From an uncultured Rikenellaceae bacterium (GTDB lineage Bacteria; Bacteroidota; Bacteroidia; Bacteroidales; Rikenellaceae): 64,000 nucleotides of DNA. The DNA lies in assembly GCA_944325305.1 (NCBI GenBank), contig CALUZO010000013.1:124001-188000 (forward strand), given 5' to 3'. Positions 56,361 through 64,000 of the stretch are shown here, one piece after another (the stretch's first letter is position 1; every line of letters begins with the position of its first letter). Both the position numbers and the translations under genes were made by a program. The notes under the pieces are model-generated. The model had not been told where the DNA came from. It did not search any database and was given only the letters and a program-made list of their open reading frames with translations.

Positions 56361-56735
56361 ATGGAATTCGAAGGCAAAGTATTGGTAGTCCTTCCGCCTG
56401 TCAGCGGTACGAGCGCGCGCGGCGAATGGAAAAAACAGGAGGTCGTATTCGAACAGGAAGGAGAGTTTGGCCGCAAGGTGTGCGTCAGTTTCTGGGGCGA
56501 TAAGGCGACGGATGCTGCCGGATTGCGTGAGGGCGATAAGGTCTCTGTGTCAGCGAATGTGGAATCGCGCGAATATAACGGTCGCTGGTTTACAGAGGTT
56601 AGGGCATGGAAAATGACGAAACGGACCCCGGCTGCACCACCTCTCGAGCAGCTCCCGCCGCTCGATGCGGAATTCGCACCGTCGTCGGATAATGTGTCAT
56701 ACAAAGAGGACAGTTTCGATGACCTGCCCTTCTGA
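56361..56735 (+). CDS. DUF3127 protein
   Basis: A 124-residue protein: MEFEGKVLVVLPPVSGTSARGEWKKQ is the OB-fold-like DUF3127 start, followed by GDKVSVSANVESREYNGRWF and an acidic tail ending DSFDDLPF. That acidic, aromatic tail resembles the protein-binding tip of SSB. Function is unknown, though a DNA-binding role is plausible. It begins 1 nt after the cyclophilin stop. Confidence 0.85.
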   Translation: MEFEGKVLVVLPPVSGTSARGEWKKQEVVFEQEGEFGRKVCVSFWGDKATDAAGLREGDKVSVSANVESREYNGRWFTEVRAWKMTKRTPAAPPLEQLPPLDAEFAPSSDNVSYKEDSFDDLPF

Positions 56736-56752
56736 TTGTATACTCAATTTGC

Positions 56753-56788
56753 AAACGCAGTGGAATACTTTTGTATTCCACTGCGTTT
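56753..56788. terminator. Bidirectional hairpin between DUF3127 and DoxX genes
   Basis: Perfect 16-bp arms (56753-56768, 56773-56788) and a TTTT loop between convergent stops. Confidence 0.82.
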
Positions 56789-56795
56789 ATATATG

Positions 56796-57236
56796 TCAAC
56801 GGGACACGGAAGAGGTATGCCGCCATATATAATGGTCTGCCGAGTAGCGACCTGCTCCGGAGACTGTCAGAGCAATGAAAATCAGCAGGTAGAGTAGCGA
56901 CAATTCCGATCCGGACAGAGAGGATGGCGTATTTGTCGCAAAAGCGGCCACCCCCATACCCACTACCAGCAATAGTGAAGCAGGCCTTGTGAACAACCCG
57001 AGTATTATCAGAATAGGGCATGCGGTTTCCACCAGCATGATGAGACTTAGGGATAGTTTTGAACCGATTCCTATAGGATCGGCGAAGACGGCGGAAAGTT
57101 CTCCGTAGTTCGACGCTTTTGCCCAACCGTGCGTAAACATCATAATGCCTGCAGCTATCCTGAGTAGCAGGATGCCTGCGTCCGTACCTCGCGGAGTTGT
57201 CAAATGATTCAGAGCGTTGCCAATGGTTTTATTCAT
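56796..57236 (-). CDS. DoxX family membrane protein
   Basis: A 146-residue inner-membrane protein with four hydrophobic helices. LLLRIAAGIMMFTHGWAK near the start and METACPILIILGLFTRPASL in the middle match DoxX/SURF4-like proteins. The role is not established. Confidence 0.87.
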   Translation of the reverse strand: MNKTIGNALNHLTTPRGTDAGILLLRIAAGIMMFTHGWAKASNYGELSAVFADPIGIGSKLSLSLIMLVETACPILIILGLFTRPASLLLVVGMGVAAFATNTPSSLSGSELSLLYLLIFIALTVSGAGRYSADHYIWRHTSSVSR

Positions 57237-57372
57237 AAGTGATGCATGTTTATTGACGTAGTTAAGACATGGCTTTGGGTGAAAAGTAGCATGTAATTTA
57301 TGATCTCAGCAAAAGTCCTGCCGCATATTTTTGTGTTCCAGTCAATCTATTGCAGACTTTTTTCGTGCAAAT

Positions 57373-57403
57373 TTTGGTATAAAAAAAAAGTGTGCTAAAT
57401 TTG
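57373..57403 (+). promoter_or_regulatory. Promoter of tRNA-His
   Basis: TTTG (57373-57376), a 19-bp spacer and TAAATTTG (57396-57403). Both boxes match consensus. Transcription would begin near 57410, about 25 nt before the tRNA. Confidence 0.75.
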
Positions 57404-57434
57404 CATTCCGATTCGCATGACAGCGTATCTAAAT

Positions 57435-57512
57435 GGTGGATGTAGTTCAGTTGGTTAGAACGTCGGATTGTGGTTCCGAAGGTCGTGGGTTCGAGCCCCA
57501 TCTTCCACCCCA
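57435..57512 (+). tRNA. tRNA-His (anticodon GTG)
   Basis: Cloverleaf with the extra 5' G (G-1, 57435) diagnostic of tRNA-His, D-stem GTTC/GAAC, anticodon stem TCGGA/TCCGA with GTG at 57470-57472, T-loop TTCGAGC and an encoded CCA (57510-57512). One T-T mismatch sits in the acceptor stem (positions 6:67). Confidence 0.97.
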
Positions 57513-57537
57513 GAAATAATCAAATCTTCATGTTCGG

Positions 57538-57570
57538 GTTCCGCAAAGTGTTTTGCGGAACTTTTCTTTT
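57538..57570 (+). terminator. Terminator of tRNA-His
   Basis: Ten-bp arms (57538-57547, 57552-57561) with a 4-nt loop and a T-rich tail (57562-57570). Confidence 0.88.
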
Positions 57571-57782
57571 GTCCGATGTGCAAGACTTTCGGTAAAACAT
57601 GATGTCGCTTTATCGTGAAAGGAGGTGGCGATCCATTTGTTTGCAGATAGTCTGCCGTTTGCAGATTCCTCAGGGCATAGCGGTTGTGCGTTTCCGGGAT
57701 TGCTTGCCGGAGGTAATCGGCAATATGCCATTATCGAATGAGCAGCCGGCCGACCGAGCGTGAACGGTCGCAGATGTTCTGC

Positions 57783-58244
57783 TCAGACGTATATGCCGTA
57801 ATTGTGTTTGATCTCGTCCATGACGAATGTGCTTCGCAGCGATCCAAGGCTGTCTATTGTCCCGAGTACGTTGATTAGGAACTCCTGATAATATTTCATA
57901 TCGGGCGAATGGATTTTAAGCAGATAGTCGTAGTCGCCGGATATGTTATAGCACTCGGTTACTTCCGGGATATTCCGTATTCTCCGGGTGAATTCATTTG
58001 CTATGTCGCGGTTTAGCCTTGTCAGTTTCACGCTGCAAAATACGATGAATCCCCTGTGAAGCTTGGCAGCATCGAGTACCGCGACGTATTTTTTTATGTA
58101 GCCTTCTGTCTCTAACCGCTTGAGGCGTTCGAATACCGGAGTTGTGGAAAGGTGTACCTGTGCGGCGAGTTCTTTTGTTGTCAGTTTCGAATTATTTTGC
58201 AGGATGCGCAATATCTGCAGATCTGTTTTGTCGAGTGTGTCCAT
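57783..58244 (-). CDS. Lrp/AsnC family transcriptional regulator
   Basis: A 153-residue regulator: DNA-binding helix-turn-helix (LTTKELAAQVHLSTTPVFER, about residues 23-42) and a C-terminal RAM domain (CYNISGDYDYLLKIHSPD) that binds amino acids and oligomerises. I chose MDTLDKTDLQIL as the start; an upstream ATG adds 21 residues. It is divergent from metY, with a 17-bp palindrome between them. Confidence 0.93.
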   Translation of the reverse strand: MDTLDKTDLQILRILQNNSKLTTKELAAQVHLSTTPVFERLKRLETEGYIKKYVAVLDAAKLHRGFIVFCSVKLTRLNRDIANEFTRRIRNIPEVTECYNISGDYDYLLKIHSPDMKYYQEFLINVLGTIDSLGSLRSTFVMDEIKHNYGIYV

Positions 58245-58329
58245 GGAATACAATTCTTTTAGGTGCCGGTTTGCTTGAGAATGTGTGCTGTTATTTTCTG
58301 TTTGCATCAGCTAATTTAGGTTATTATTC

Positions 58330-58346
58330 TATATTTGGCAAATATA
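58330..58346. promoter_or_regulatory. 17-bp perfect palindrome in the lrp-metY gap, candidate operator
   Basis: The half-sites TATATTTG (58330-58337) and CAAATATA (58339-58346) flank a central G. Each half is itself a full -7 box, one per strand. The minus-strand one can serve lrp (93 nt upstream of its start). Symmetry and position suggest an Lrp-family operator. Confidence 0.55.
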
Positions 58347-58377
58347 TTGTATTTTATTTCCTGTAAATATATTTTTG
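58347..58377 (+). promoter_or_regulatory. Promoter of metY
   Basis: TTG (58347-58349), a 20-bp spacer and TATTTTTG (58370-58377). It directly abuts the palindrome, and the start is 32 nt downstream. Confidence 0.6.
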
Positions 58378-58409
58378 TTGGGAATAAAATCTAATGAAAT
58401 ATCAGTGTG

Positions 58410-59696
58410 ATGGAAAGAAAAAACTTGCATTTCGAGACTTTACAGATTCATGTGGGGCAGGAACAACCAGATCCTGTCACCGATGCACGGGCAGTACCCA
58501 TATATCAGACTACTTCTTATGTGTTCCGTGATTCTGCTCATGCCGCAGCACGTTTCGGGCTTCAGGATCCGGGCAATATTTATGGACGACTTACCAATCC
58601 GACCCAAGCGGTGCTCGAGGAAAGGATGGCTGCCCTTGAAGGTGGGGTAGCAGGACTCGCCGTAGCTTCGGGTGCTGCGGCCATAGCTTATGCATTCGAG
58701 AATATAACCCGGGCAGGAGATCATATCGTATCTGCACGGACCGTATACGGAGGGACCTATAATCTGTTAGCCAATACTTTGCTGTCTCATGGTGTGGCAA
58801 CGACTTTCGTAGATCCATCCGATGTTTCGAATTTCGATCGTGCGATCAGAGAAAATACAAAGGCTGTTTTTATCGAGTCGCTCGGCAACCCGAATTCAAA
58901 TATAATAGATATTGATGCGGTTGCGGCGATTGCTCATAAGCATGCCATTCCGCTTATAGTAGACAATACTTTCGGTACGCCGTATCTGATCCGCCCGATA
59001 GAGCACGGTGCCGATATCGTAGTCCATTCGGCGACAAAGTTCATAGGCGGCCACGGCACTTCTCTTGGCGGGGTGATAGTAGATTCTGGTAAGTTCGACT
59101 GGGCGGCATCAGGCAAGTTTCCGCAGTTAACCGCTCCTGATCCGAGTTATCATGGTGTTCGTTTTACCGATGCGGCTGGTGCTGCTGCCTATGTGGTCAG
59201 GATTCGGGCGATACTTTTGCGGGATATGGGAGCTGCCATCAGTCCGTTCAATGCTTTCGTATTGTTACAGGGGCTCGAGACGCTCTCTTTGCGCGTTGAA
59301 CGGCATGTGGAAAATGCCTTGAAGGTTGTGGATTACCTTAATCGTCACCCAAAGGTGGCTAAGGTCAACCATCCCTCATTGGCAGACCATCCGGATCATG
59401 CACTGTATGAAAGATATTTTCCGAATGGTGCAGGTTCAATTTTCACGTTCGATATTATGGGTGGTATAGACGAGGCTCATCGTTTTATCGACAGCCTCGA
59501 GATTTTTTCGATTCTCGCCAACGTGGCAGATGTGAAATCGCTGGTCATACATCCGGCTACTACGACACATTCTCAACTCAGCGATGAGGAGTTGTGCAGG
59601 CAGGGTATTGGTCCGGGAACTGTACGTTTGTCCGTTGGGACGGAACATATAGATGATATTCTGGCCGATCTGGATCGGGCTTTTGCGAAGATGTGA
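58410..59696 (+). CDS. metY: O-acetylhomoserine aminocarboxypropyltransferase (sulfhydrylase) MetY
   Basis: This PLP enzyme makes homocysteine from O-acetylhomoserine and sulfide. The 428-residue protein has the FETLQIHVGQ start, ASGAAAIAYA near residue 85, and the PLP Lys in SATKFIGGHG near 207. The C-terminus (HPATTTHSQLS) is typical. Divergence from an Lrp-type regulator suggests amino-acid control. Confidence 0.93.
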   Translation: MERKNLHFETLQIHVGQEQPDPVTDARAVPIYQTTSYVFRDSAHAAARFGLQDPGNIYGRLTNPTQAVLEERMAALEGGVAGLAVASGAAAIAYAFENITRAGDHIVSARTVYGGTYNLLANTLLSHGVATTFVDPSDVSNFDRAIRENTKAVFIESLGNPNSNIIDIDAVAAIAHKHAIPLIVDNTFGTPYLIRPIEHGADIVVHSATKFIGGHGTSLGGVIVDSGKFDWAASGKFPQLTAPDPSYHGVRFTDAAGAAAYVVRIRAILLRDMGAAISPFNAFVLLQGLETLSLRVERHVENALKVVDYLNRHPKVAKVNHPSLADHPDHALYERYFPNGAGSIFTFDIMGGIDEAHRFIDSLEIFSILANVADVKSLVIHPATTTHSQLSDEELCRQGIGPGTVRLSVGTEHIDDILADLDRAFAKM

Positions 59697-59804
59697 TTTG
59701 CTGCATGCGTTGGCCTGTGGTGGATTTTAACGGGATAGTCGGTTTTATTTTTTGCCGGAAGTAATGATTGTGGCAAACGGTCCTGGGAAAGAGCAGGTCG
59801 CATT

Positions 59805-59849
59805 CTGAGAATAAAAAGAGGTGCTTTAAGCACCTCTTTTTATTCTCAG
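59805..59849. terminator. 45-nt near-loopless palindromic terminator
   Basis: Perfect 22-bp arms (59805-59826, 59828-59849) with a 1-nt loop, between metY and the convergent kinase gene (2 nt after its stop). Confidence 0.8.
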
Positions 59850-59851
59850 AT

Positions 59852-62179
59852 TTATTGTTTGTTCTTTTTCCTTTTTTCTTTCGATTTTGAATGATCGCCA
59901 TAGGTGCCGTAACCGTAGCCATATCCATATCCGTAACCATATCCGTATCCGTATTTCTTGCCGACACCGATACCTTTAATGACGTACGACAATTGTTTGA
60001 GTTTGTTGCTCCTGTAGAGTTCTTCTGCGACCTTGAGATATTGTTTGTGGGTGATACCTGAGCGAGTTACATAAACAGTGGCATCGACGTACTGATTTAT
60101 CAGAAGAGCGTCGGTTACCAGCAGTACCGGCGGAGTATCGAGTATTATCACGTCATACAAAGGTTTGACAGTGGAGAGGAACTCCTGCAGCTTGGGCGAG
60201 GAAAGCAACTGTACCGGGTTTGGCGGGAAGATTCCCGATGGAGCCACATCCAGATTCTTGTGTTCTACGGATGGAATGATTATTTCCGTTGCGGTTGCCT
60301 TGCCGGAAAGGAATGTAGACATGCCGGTATTAGTTGTAAAACCGAATATGTCTTTCATCCTTGAATTACGTATGTCGAGGTCGACGAGCAGGACCTTTTT
60401 GCCCACTGTAGCCCATGTCAGCGCAAGGTTCAGGGCGAAAGAACTTTTGCCCTCACCGGGGACAGACGATGTTACCATGATTACTTTCTGTCCTTCGCCG
60501 GTTAACATGAACTCGATATTTGTCGATAATAACCTGTACATTTCCACTTCGGCGGAACGGCTGTCTTCCTGTATCCTTATATCCGAACTCGATGTGCGTT
60601 CCGGGACGATACCCAATATGGGAGCTGTTGTAATTTTTTCCAGATCGTCTTTTGTCTTGATCTTATTGTTGAGCAGCTCTGTGAGGTAGATGATAATTAT
60701 AGGTATGGCAAGCCCTAACAGCAATCCTATGCAAAGGACTATCATCTTTTTGGGGCTTACCGGAATAGTAGACGTGTAGGCAGGGTCTATGATTTTGGCA
60801 TTCGGCGACACCATGGATAATGTTATGGCCGATTCCTCGCGTTTCTGTAGCAGGTAGAGGTATATCGACTCTGTCAGCTCTTTCTGACGGGCATAACTGC
60901 GGAATTCACGTTCGTTTGTCGAGAGATTCCTGATTCTCGACATATATATGTCCTCCTTGCTTTGCAGATTGGCAAGGGTCGAATCATATCCTTTTTCCGC
61001 GTTCTTGATACCTTTCAAGATGTCGTTGCGCAGAGACGCCAGTTGTTTGTCCATTTCGATGACAACCGGGTTTTCAGAGGTCATCGATATGGAGGCTTCC
61101 CTGCGTGTCAGCTGCATTTTGTTGTATTGTTCGATCAGCGATATCAGCGATACGTCGGTTATGCCGAGATTGTTCGGTATGGCGCCGAACTTGTTCGCAT
61201 CGTTGGATACATATTGTTCTATCGACGAAAGTATAACCTTCTGCAACTCTATTTCTGCAATCTTTTTTTCGTATTCAGATCCTGATGACAGATACAGTCC
61301 TGCTTCGGCCTGCAGGTCGGTGAGTTGGTTCTTCTTCTTATATTCCTCGACATCCTTTTCGACATCTTCAAGGTCGATCGCTATGAATTCCAAGCGCGAG
61401 TCGATAAAATTTATGGTTTGTTCGGTCACCCAGCGTTTGTCTTCTATGGCGGCCACATTGTAGTAATGTACAAGCGTATTTATTATGGCTTCGTTTTTTG
61501 ACGGACACGGCGAGATCATAGAGATATCAACAACACCTGACAATTTGTTTATGCTGTTGATGTTTATCTTGCCGTCAGTAATCCATGGGGCAAAACACAC
61601 CCATATGGGAAAATCCTGGGTGTCATCGTTAATGCTTATGTACATTGATCCGGCAGGGGAATCGAATAGTTCGTCGGGTGCAACGATTTTCGTAAATTCG
61701 GACTGTTCGTCCGTGATCTTGAGATTGCCGTTTTTTTCCTTTTCCACCAACCACTCGCCCGTGTAGTTATTGTAGTCGTATAGGGTGACCTTTATGGGTG
61801 AATTGTCAAATACTTCGCTGTCTTTGATACGTCCTTTGTAAAAGTATGAAACGTTCAATGTGAGGCTGTCGGCCACACGGTTCTGGAGAGTGCGTGAACG
61901 TAGTATCTCTATTTCGTTGTCGATATTGCCTGATGTCGACATGATCCCCAGGTCCTTGAATACATCGAGGTCGGTTGCCGACTGTCCGCGTTTTTCATCC
62001 TTGATGAGTACTTTGGATGTGGTTTGGTATTCGGGTACGGAGTAACGCAGGTACAAGTAAGCCCCGACCATACATATTATGACGCTTGCGGCTATCCATT
62101 TCCAATGGATGAGATAGGGGGTGATCAATTCGCCAAGTGTCTTTTCCTGCTCTATATCATTGTTGATGTTATCTTGCAT
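59852..62179 (-). CDS. Polysaccharide co-polymerase / tyrosine autokinase (Wzc family)
   Basis: A 775-residue inner-membrane protein controlling capsule or EPS chain length. It has a Wzz domain with a first helix near residues 32-50, a periplasmic coiled-coil region, a second helix near 500 and a cytoplasmic BY-kinase domain. Walker A (VPGEGKSSFALNLA) is near 572, Walker A' (LLVDLDIRNSRM) follows, and Walker B (VIILDTPPVLLV) is near 690. The C-terminus has eight Tyr-Gly repeats then TYGDHS and a Lys-rich end. The Tyr cluster is the autophosphorylation site. It is the last gene of the phosphatase-Wza-Wzc operon. Confidence 0.94.
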   Translation of the reverse strand: MQDNINNDIEQEKTLGELITPYLIHWKWIAASVIICMVGAYLYLRYSVPEYQTTSKVLIKDEKRGQSATDLDVFKDLGIMSTSGNIDNEIEILRSRTLQNRVADSLTLNVSYFYKGRIKDSEVFDNSPIKVTLYDYNNYTGEWLVEKEKNGNLKITDEQSEFTKIVAPDELFDSPAGSMYISINDDTQDFPIWVCFAPWITDGKININSINKLSGVVDISMISPCPSKNEAIINTLVHYYNVAAIEDKRWVTEQTINFIDSRLEFIAIDLEDVEKDVEEYKKKNQLTDLQAEAGLYLSSGSEYEKKIAEIELQKVILSSIEQYVSNDANKFGAIPNNLGITDVSLISLIEQYNKMQLTRREASISMTSENPVVIEMDKQLASLRNDILKGIKNAEKGYDSTLANLQSKEDIYMSRIRNLSTNEREFRSYARQKELTESIYLYLLQKREESAITLSMVSPNAKIIDPAYTSTIPVSPKKMIVLCIGLLLGLAIPIIIIYLTELLNNKIKTKDDLEKITTAPILGIVPERTSSSDIRIQEDSRSAEVEMYRLLSTNIEFMLTGEGQKVIMVTSSVPGEGKSSFALNLALTWATVGKKVLLVDLDIRNSRMKDIFGFTTNTGMSTFLSGKATATEIIIPSVEHKNLDVAPSGIFPPNPVQLLSSPKLQEFLSTVKPLYDVIILDTPPVLLVTDALLINQYVDATVYVTRSGITHKQYLKVAEELYRSNKLKQLSYVIKGIGVGKKYGYGYGYGYGYGYGYGTYGDHSKSKEKRKKNKQ

Positions 62180-62217
62180 CGATTATAAAGTATTAAAATA
62201 ATAGATTGGTGATTGTA

Positions 62218-62982
62218 TTATCTCGTCAGTACGGTGATCAGGGTGACAAGAAGCGAAACCATGGATACTCCGAGAGACAGGTTCTGGTTGTATGCCGAGG
62301 ATCCCGATTTGGCACGGTTGGGTTGCACGTAGACAACGTCGTTCTGGTGCAGATAGAAATATTCCGAGGTGAAGACGTCTGGCGATGTCATGTCGATGCG
62401 CTGGAATGTTTGTTTGCCGTCCACCTCCCTGTAAACCAGGACATTGTCGCGCTTTCCGTATATGGTCATGTCGCCTGCGAGGCCGAGTGCTTCGGGCAGG
62501 GTTATTCGTTCGTCCTTGATCGTGTAGGTGCCGGGACGCGCAACCTCTCCCAAAACGGTGACTTTATAGTTGATGAACCGTATGTTTACGGTAGGGTCGA
62601 TCACGTATTCCGAGATCTTGTCTTTCAGCAGGTCTATGGCTTCGGCTTTGGTCAGTCCTCCGAGATGGATGGTACCCAGAACGGGGAAATTGATATTGCC
62701 GTCGTTATCCACGATGTAGCCCATAATGTTGAGACTCTCGGAATTGATATTCGTCGAAATCTCGGTGTTGAGACTGTTGAAGATCTTGACCGCTTCGGGA
62801 TTGATCGAACTTACCGTTATATGCAGGTTATCGTTGGGCATGATTCTTACCTGATAATAACGGGCCTGGTCTGCGATGGTCTTGTCATCTACGCCTTGGA
62901 AATATGCTATTTTTTTTGTCGACGTGCAGGACGCGACCGTAAATGCCGACAAAGCGATCAATAATAGTGTCCTTATTTTCAT
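62218..62982 (-). CDS. Polysaccharide export lipoprotein (Wza-like)
   Basis: A 254-residue outer-membrane lipoprotein with lipobox VASC (Cys at about residue 19). The Poly_export domain (YQVRIMPNDNLHITVSSINPEA) and an SLBB domain (VTVLGEVARPGTYTIKDERITL) follow. A short hydrophobic C-terminal segment closes the protein. It forms the export channel partnered with the downstream kinase. Confidence 0.92.
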   Translation of the reverse strand: MKIRTLLLIALSAFTVASCTSTKKIAYFQGVDDKTIADQARYYQVRIMPNDNLHITVSSINPEAVKIFNSLNTEISTNINSESLNIMGYIVDNDGNINFPVLGTIHLGGLTKAEAIDLLKDKISEYVIDPTVNIRFINYKVTVLGEVARPGTYTIKDERITLPEALGLAGDMTIYGKRDNVLVYREVDGKQTFQRIDMTSPDVFTSEYFYLHQNDVVYVQPNRAKSGSSAYNQNLSLGVSMVSLLVTLITVLTR

Positions 62983-63001
62983 AAATTTTCCCTTTGTGCC
63001 C

Positions 63002-63715
63002 TTACTTTAATAGTTCGTTTTTGAAATCGTACTCATTGAGAACCTTCCTTACATTCTTGTCATTCAGTATATTCAGGTGGAGTACATTATGGATGTCGGT
63101 ACCGGCAAAATCATAATAGCCACCCTCGAGCAGTTGTAAGGCCGCCGTCCTGATATCTTTGCCATAATAGCCTGCCACAGAGAAAAGGTTCATCTGGAAC
63201 ATGCATCCGTGCTTTTTAAGTTTGTCGTAAATATCTGTCTTATGGTGATAGTACTTGTATCTTTCCGGATGGGCGAGAATCGGGGTGTAGCCTTTTTCGA
63301 TGATAGCGTATAGGGTTTCGAAAATAAAAAGCGGTTCCTGTCCCATCGAAATCTCGACAAGCAAATACTTGTCTTTCATTGCAAGCAACTTGTCGTTCGA
63401 CTCCAGATATTTGATAAATCTGGGTCCAATATAGTATTCGGCAGCAATATCCATGCCGATGTTTACATCTGTTTCGGCAATATCCTTCTTGAATTTGTTG
63501 AATGCCATTGAAACCGACTCATACGTATTGGGGTATATGTTCTCCTTCACGTGCGGTGTCAGCCAGACTTTTTTAAGACCTAAATCCGAGAGCCTCCTTA
63601 AAATGCTCAACGATACTTCCATATCTTCGGCACCATCGTCGATACCGGGTAAGATATGGGAATGTATGTCAGTCGCCAGGCTAAATGGCTCTATCTTACG
63701 TTTCCACCCGAACAT
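63002..63715 (-). CDS. PHP-type tyrosine phosphatase (CpsB/CapC/YwqE family)
   Basis: A 237-residue metal-dependent phosphatase that dephosphorylates the tyrosine kinase. The metal-binding motif DIHSHILPGIDDGAEDM is at residues 15-31, LTPHVKENIY near 52, ILAHPERY near 144 and the GTDIHN end near 213. It is the first gene of the triad. Confidence 0.93.
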   Translation of the reverse strand: MFGWKRKIEPFSLATDIHSHILPGIDDGAEDMEVSLSILRRLSDLGLKKVWLTPHVKENIYPNTYESVSMAFNKFKKDIAETDVNIGMDIAAEYYIGPRFIKYLESNDKLLAMKDKYLLVEISMGQEPLFIFETLYAIIEKGYTPILAHPERYKYYHHKTDIYDKLKKHGCMFQMNLFSVAGYYGKDIRTAALQLLEGGYYDFAGTDIHNVLHLNILNDKNVRKVLNEYDFKNELLK

Positions 63716-63895
63716 TCCGTATCAACAGATTTTTTTTGAAATCATTTCGTAAATATAGCAAAAACATTAATAGGTCTGAATTCTGGCGTGCTTATCGGCC
63801 GTTAGTGTCGATGATATGGCTTGTAGGCTTAGACCCGAAGTGTTTTCATTAAATGGTTTGGTGACTTTCGGTTGGTCAATCCATGTCTGCACTAT

Positions 63896-64000
63896 TCAGT
63901 GTCTCATTTTGCCCAATCTGTATGCGAATGCCACTCCGAATTTATATGGAAGCCATTCTCCGCTTCCGTTCCATCCTATATATTGTTTGCCGGTTTTGCT
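63896..64000 (-). CDS. C-terminal end of an outer-membrane beta-barrel protein, truncated
   Basis: The last 34 codons of a minus-strand gene entering from beyond the window. The end FGVAFAYRLGKMRH is the amphipathic, aromatic last strand typical of Bacteroidetes outer-membrane barrels. The stop codon is at 63896-63898. Nothing more of the protein is visible, so the family is unknown. Confidence 0.6.
   Translation of the reverse strand, partial: SKTGKQYIGWNGSGEWLPYKFGVAFAYRLGKMRH

Noticed and set aside
57370..57515. tRNA-His as an integration site
   Set aside because: No direct repeat of the tRNA 3' end and no integrase gene are visible in the flanking sequence.
1..64000. CRISPR array, insertion sequence, prophage or integrative element
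   Set aside because: No regularly spaced repeats, transposase, integrase, terminal inverted repeats or phage structural genes were seen.

Overview
This window looks like an ordinary chromosomal segment of a Bacteroidota, most likely order Bacteroidales. The evidence is Bacteroidetes-type promoters (TTTG or TTG, 19-21 bp, TAnnTTTG), families largely confined to the phylum (DUF4271, DUF4295, DUF4919, DUF3127, SusE-type domains), and the zapA / 6S RNA / rny and rpmB-rpmG-DUF4295-ftsY-rimO neighbourhoods. The moderate G+C and a futalosine-type menaquinone gene (mqnA) suggest the Rikenellaceae / Alistipes side, but that placement is inference. I found no insertion sequence, prophage, integrase, CRISPR array or rRNA operon. 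There is one tRNA (His).

Layout. 1-2.4 kb: 3' part of murA and ruvB. 2.7-5.9 kb: an exported oxidoreductase / isomerase / DUF1080 cluster that fits 3-keto-glycoside metabolism. 6.2-9.1 kb: lnt-folC on the minus strand. 9.2-17.4 kb: a long plus-strand operon (LysE-type exporter, cmk, ispH, a membrane protein, ctpA-like protease, histidine kinase, DUF4271, hemD, rnpA, yidD). 17.5-20.6 kb: minus-strand LolC/E-like permease, menG, lipoprotein and SPOR protein. 20.8-23.9 kb: a 1004-residue lipoprotein joining SusE/F-like modules to a GH76 mannanase domain. 24.2-31.2 kb: SDR, zinc peptidase, dtd, DUF4349, corA, mqnA, mazG-like and an NSS transporter. 31.2-44.4 kb: ung-polA, ribH, a TPR anchor, recF-dciA, rny, 6S RNA, zapA, rimO and ftsY. 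44.6-46.8 kb: ddh, a small secreted protein and ribosomal genes rpmB/rpmG. 46.9-57.2 kb: two lipoproteins, cinA, pyrD, pdxB, agmatinase-like, nhaA, two peptidyl-prolyl isomerases, DUF3127 and DoxX. 57.4-64 kb: tRNA-His, an Lrp regulator divergent from metY, then a capsule/EPS export and control triad (PHP phosphatase, Wza-like, Wzc-like tyrosine kinase) and the last codons of an outer-membrane barrel.

Most of the content is housekeeping: cell wall (murA, ddh), isoprenoid and menaquinone (ispH, mqnA, menG), cofactors (folC, ribH, pdxB, hemD), DNA repair (ruvB, polA, ung, recF), translation and export. The observations most worth a second look are: a MurA with Asp in place of the fosfomycin-target Cys; a SusE/GH76 fusion; a 17-bp perfect palindrome between lrp and metY that supplies a -7 box to each strand; a series of unusually long, almost loopless perfect hairpins at gene ends (up to 32-bp arms with a 1-nt loop); 6S RNA between zapA and rny; a (Tyr-Gly)x8 tail on the tyrosine kinase; and an unexplained gap at 51.9-52.2 kb carrying an orphan minus-strand terminator. 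I saw no convincing wholly new multi-gene system.
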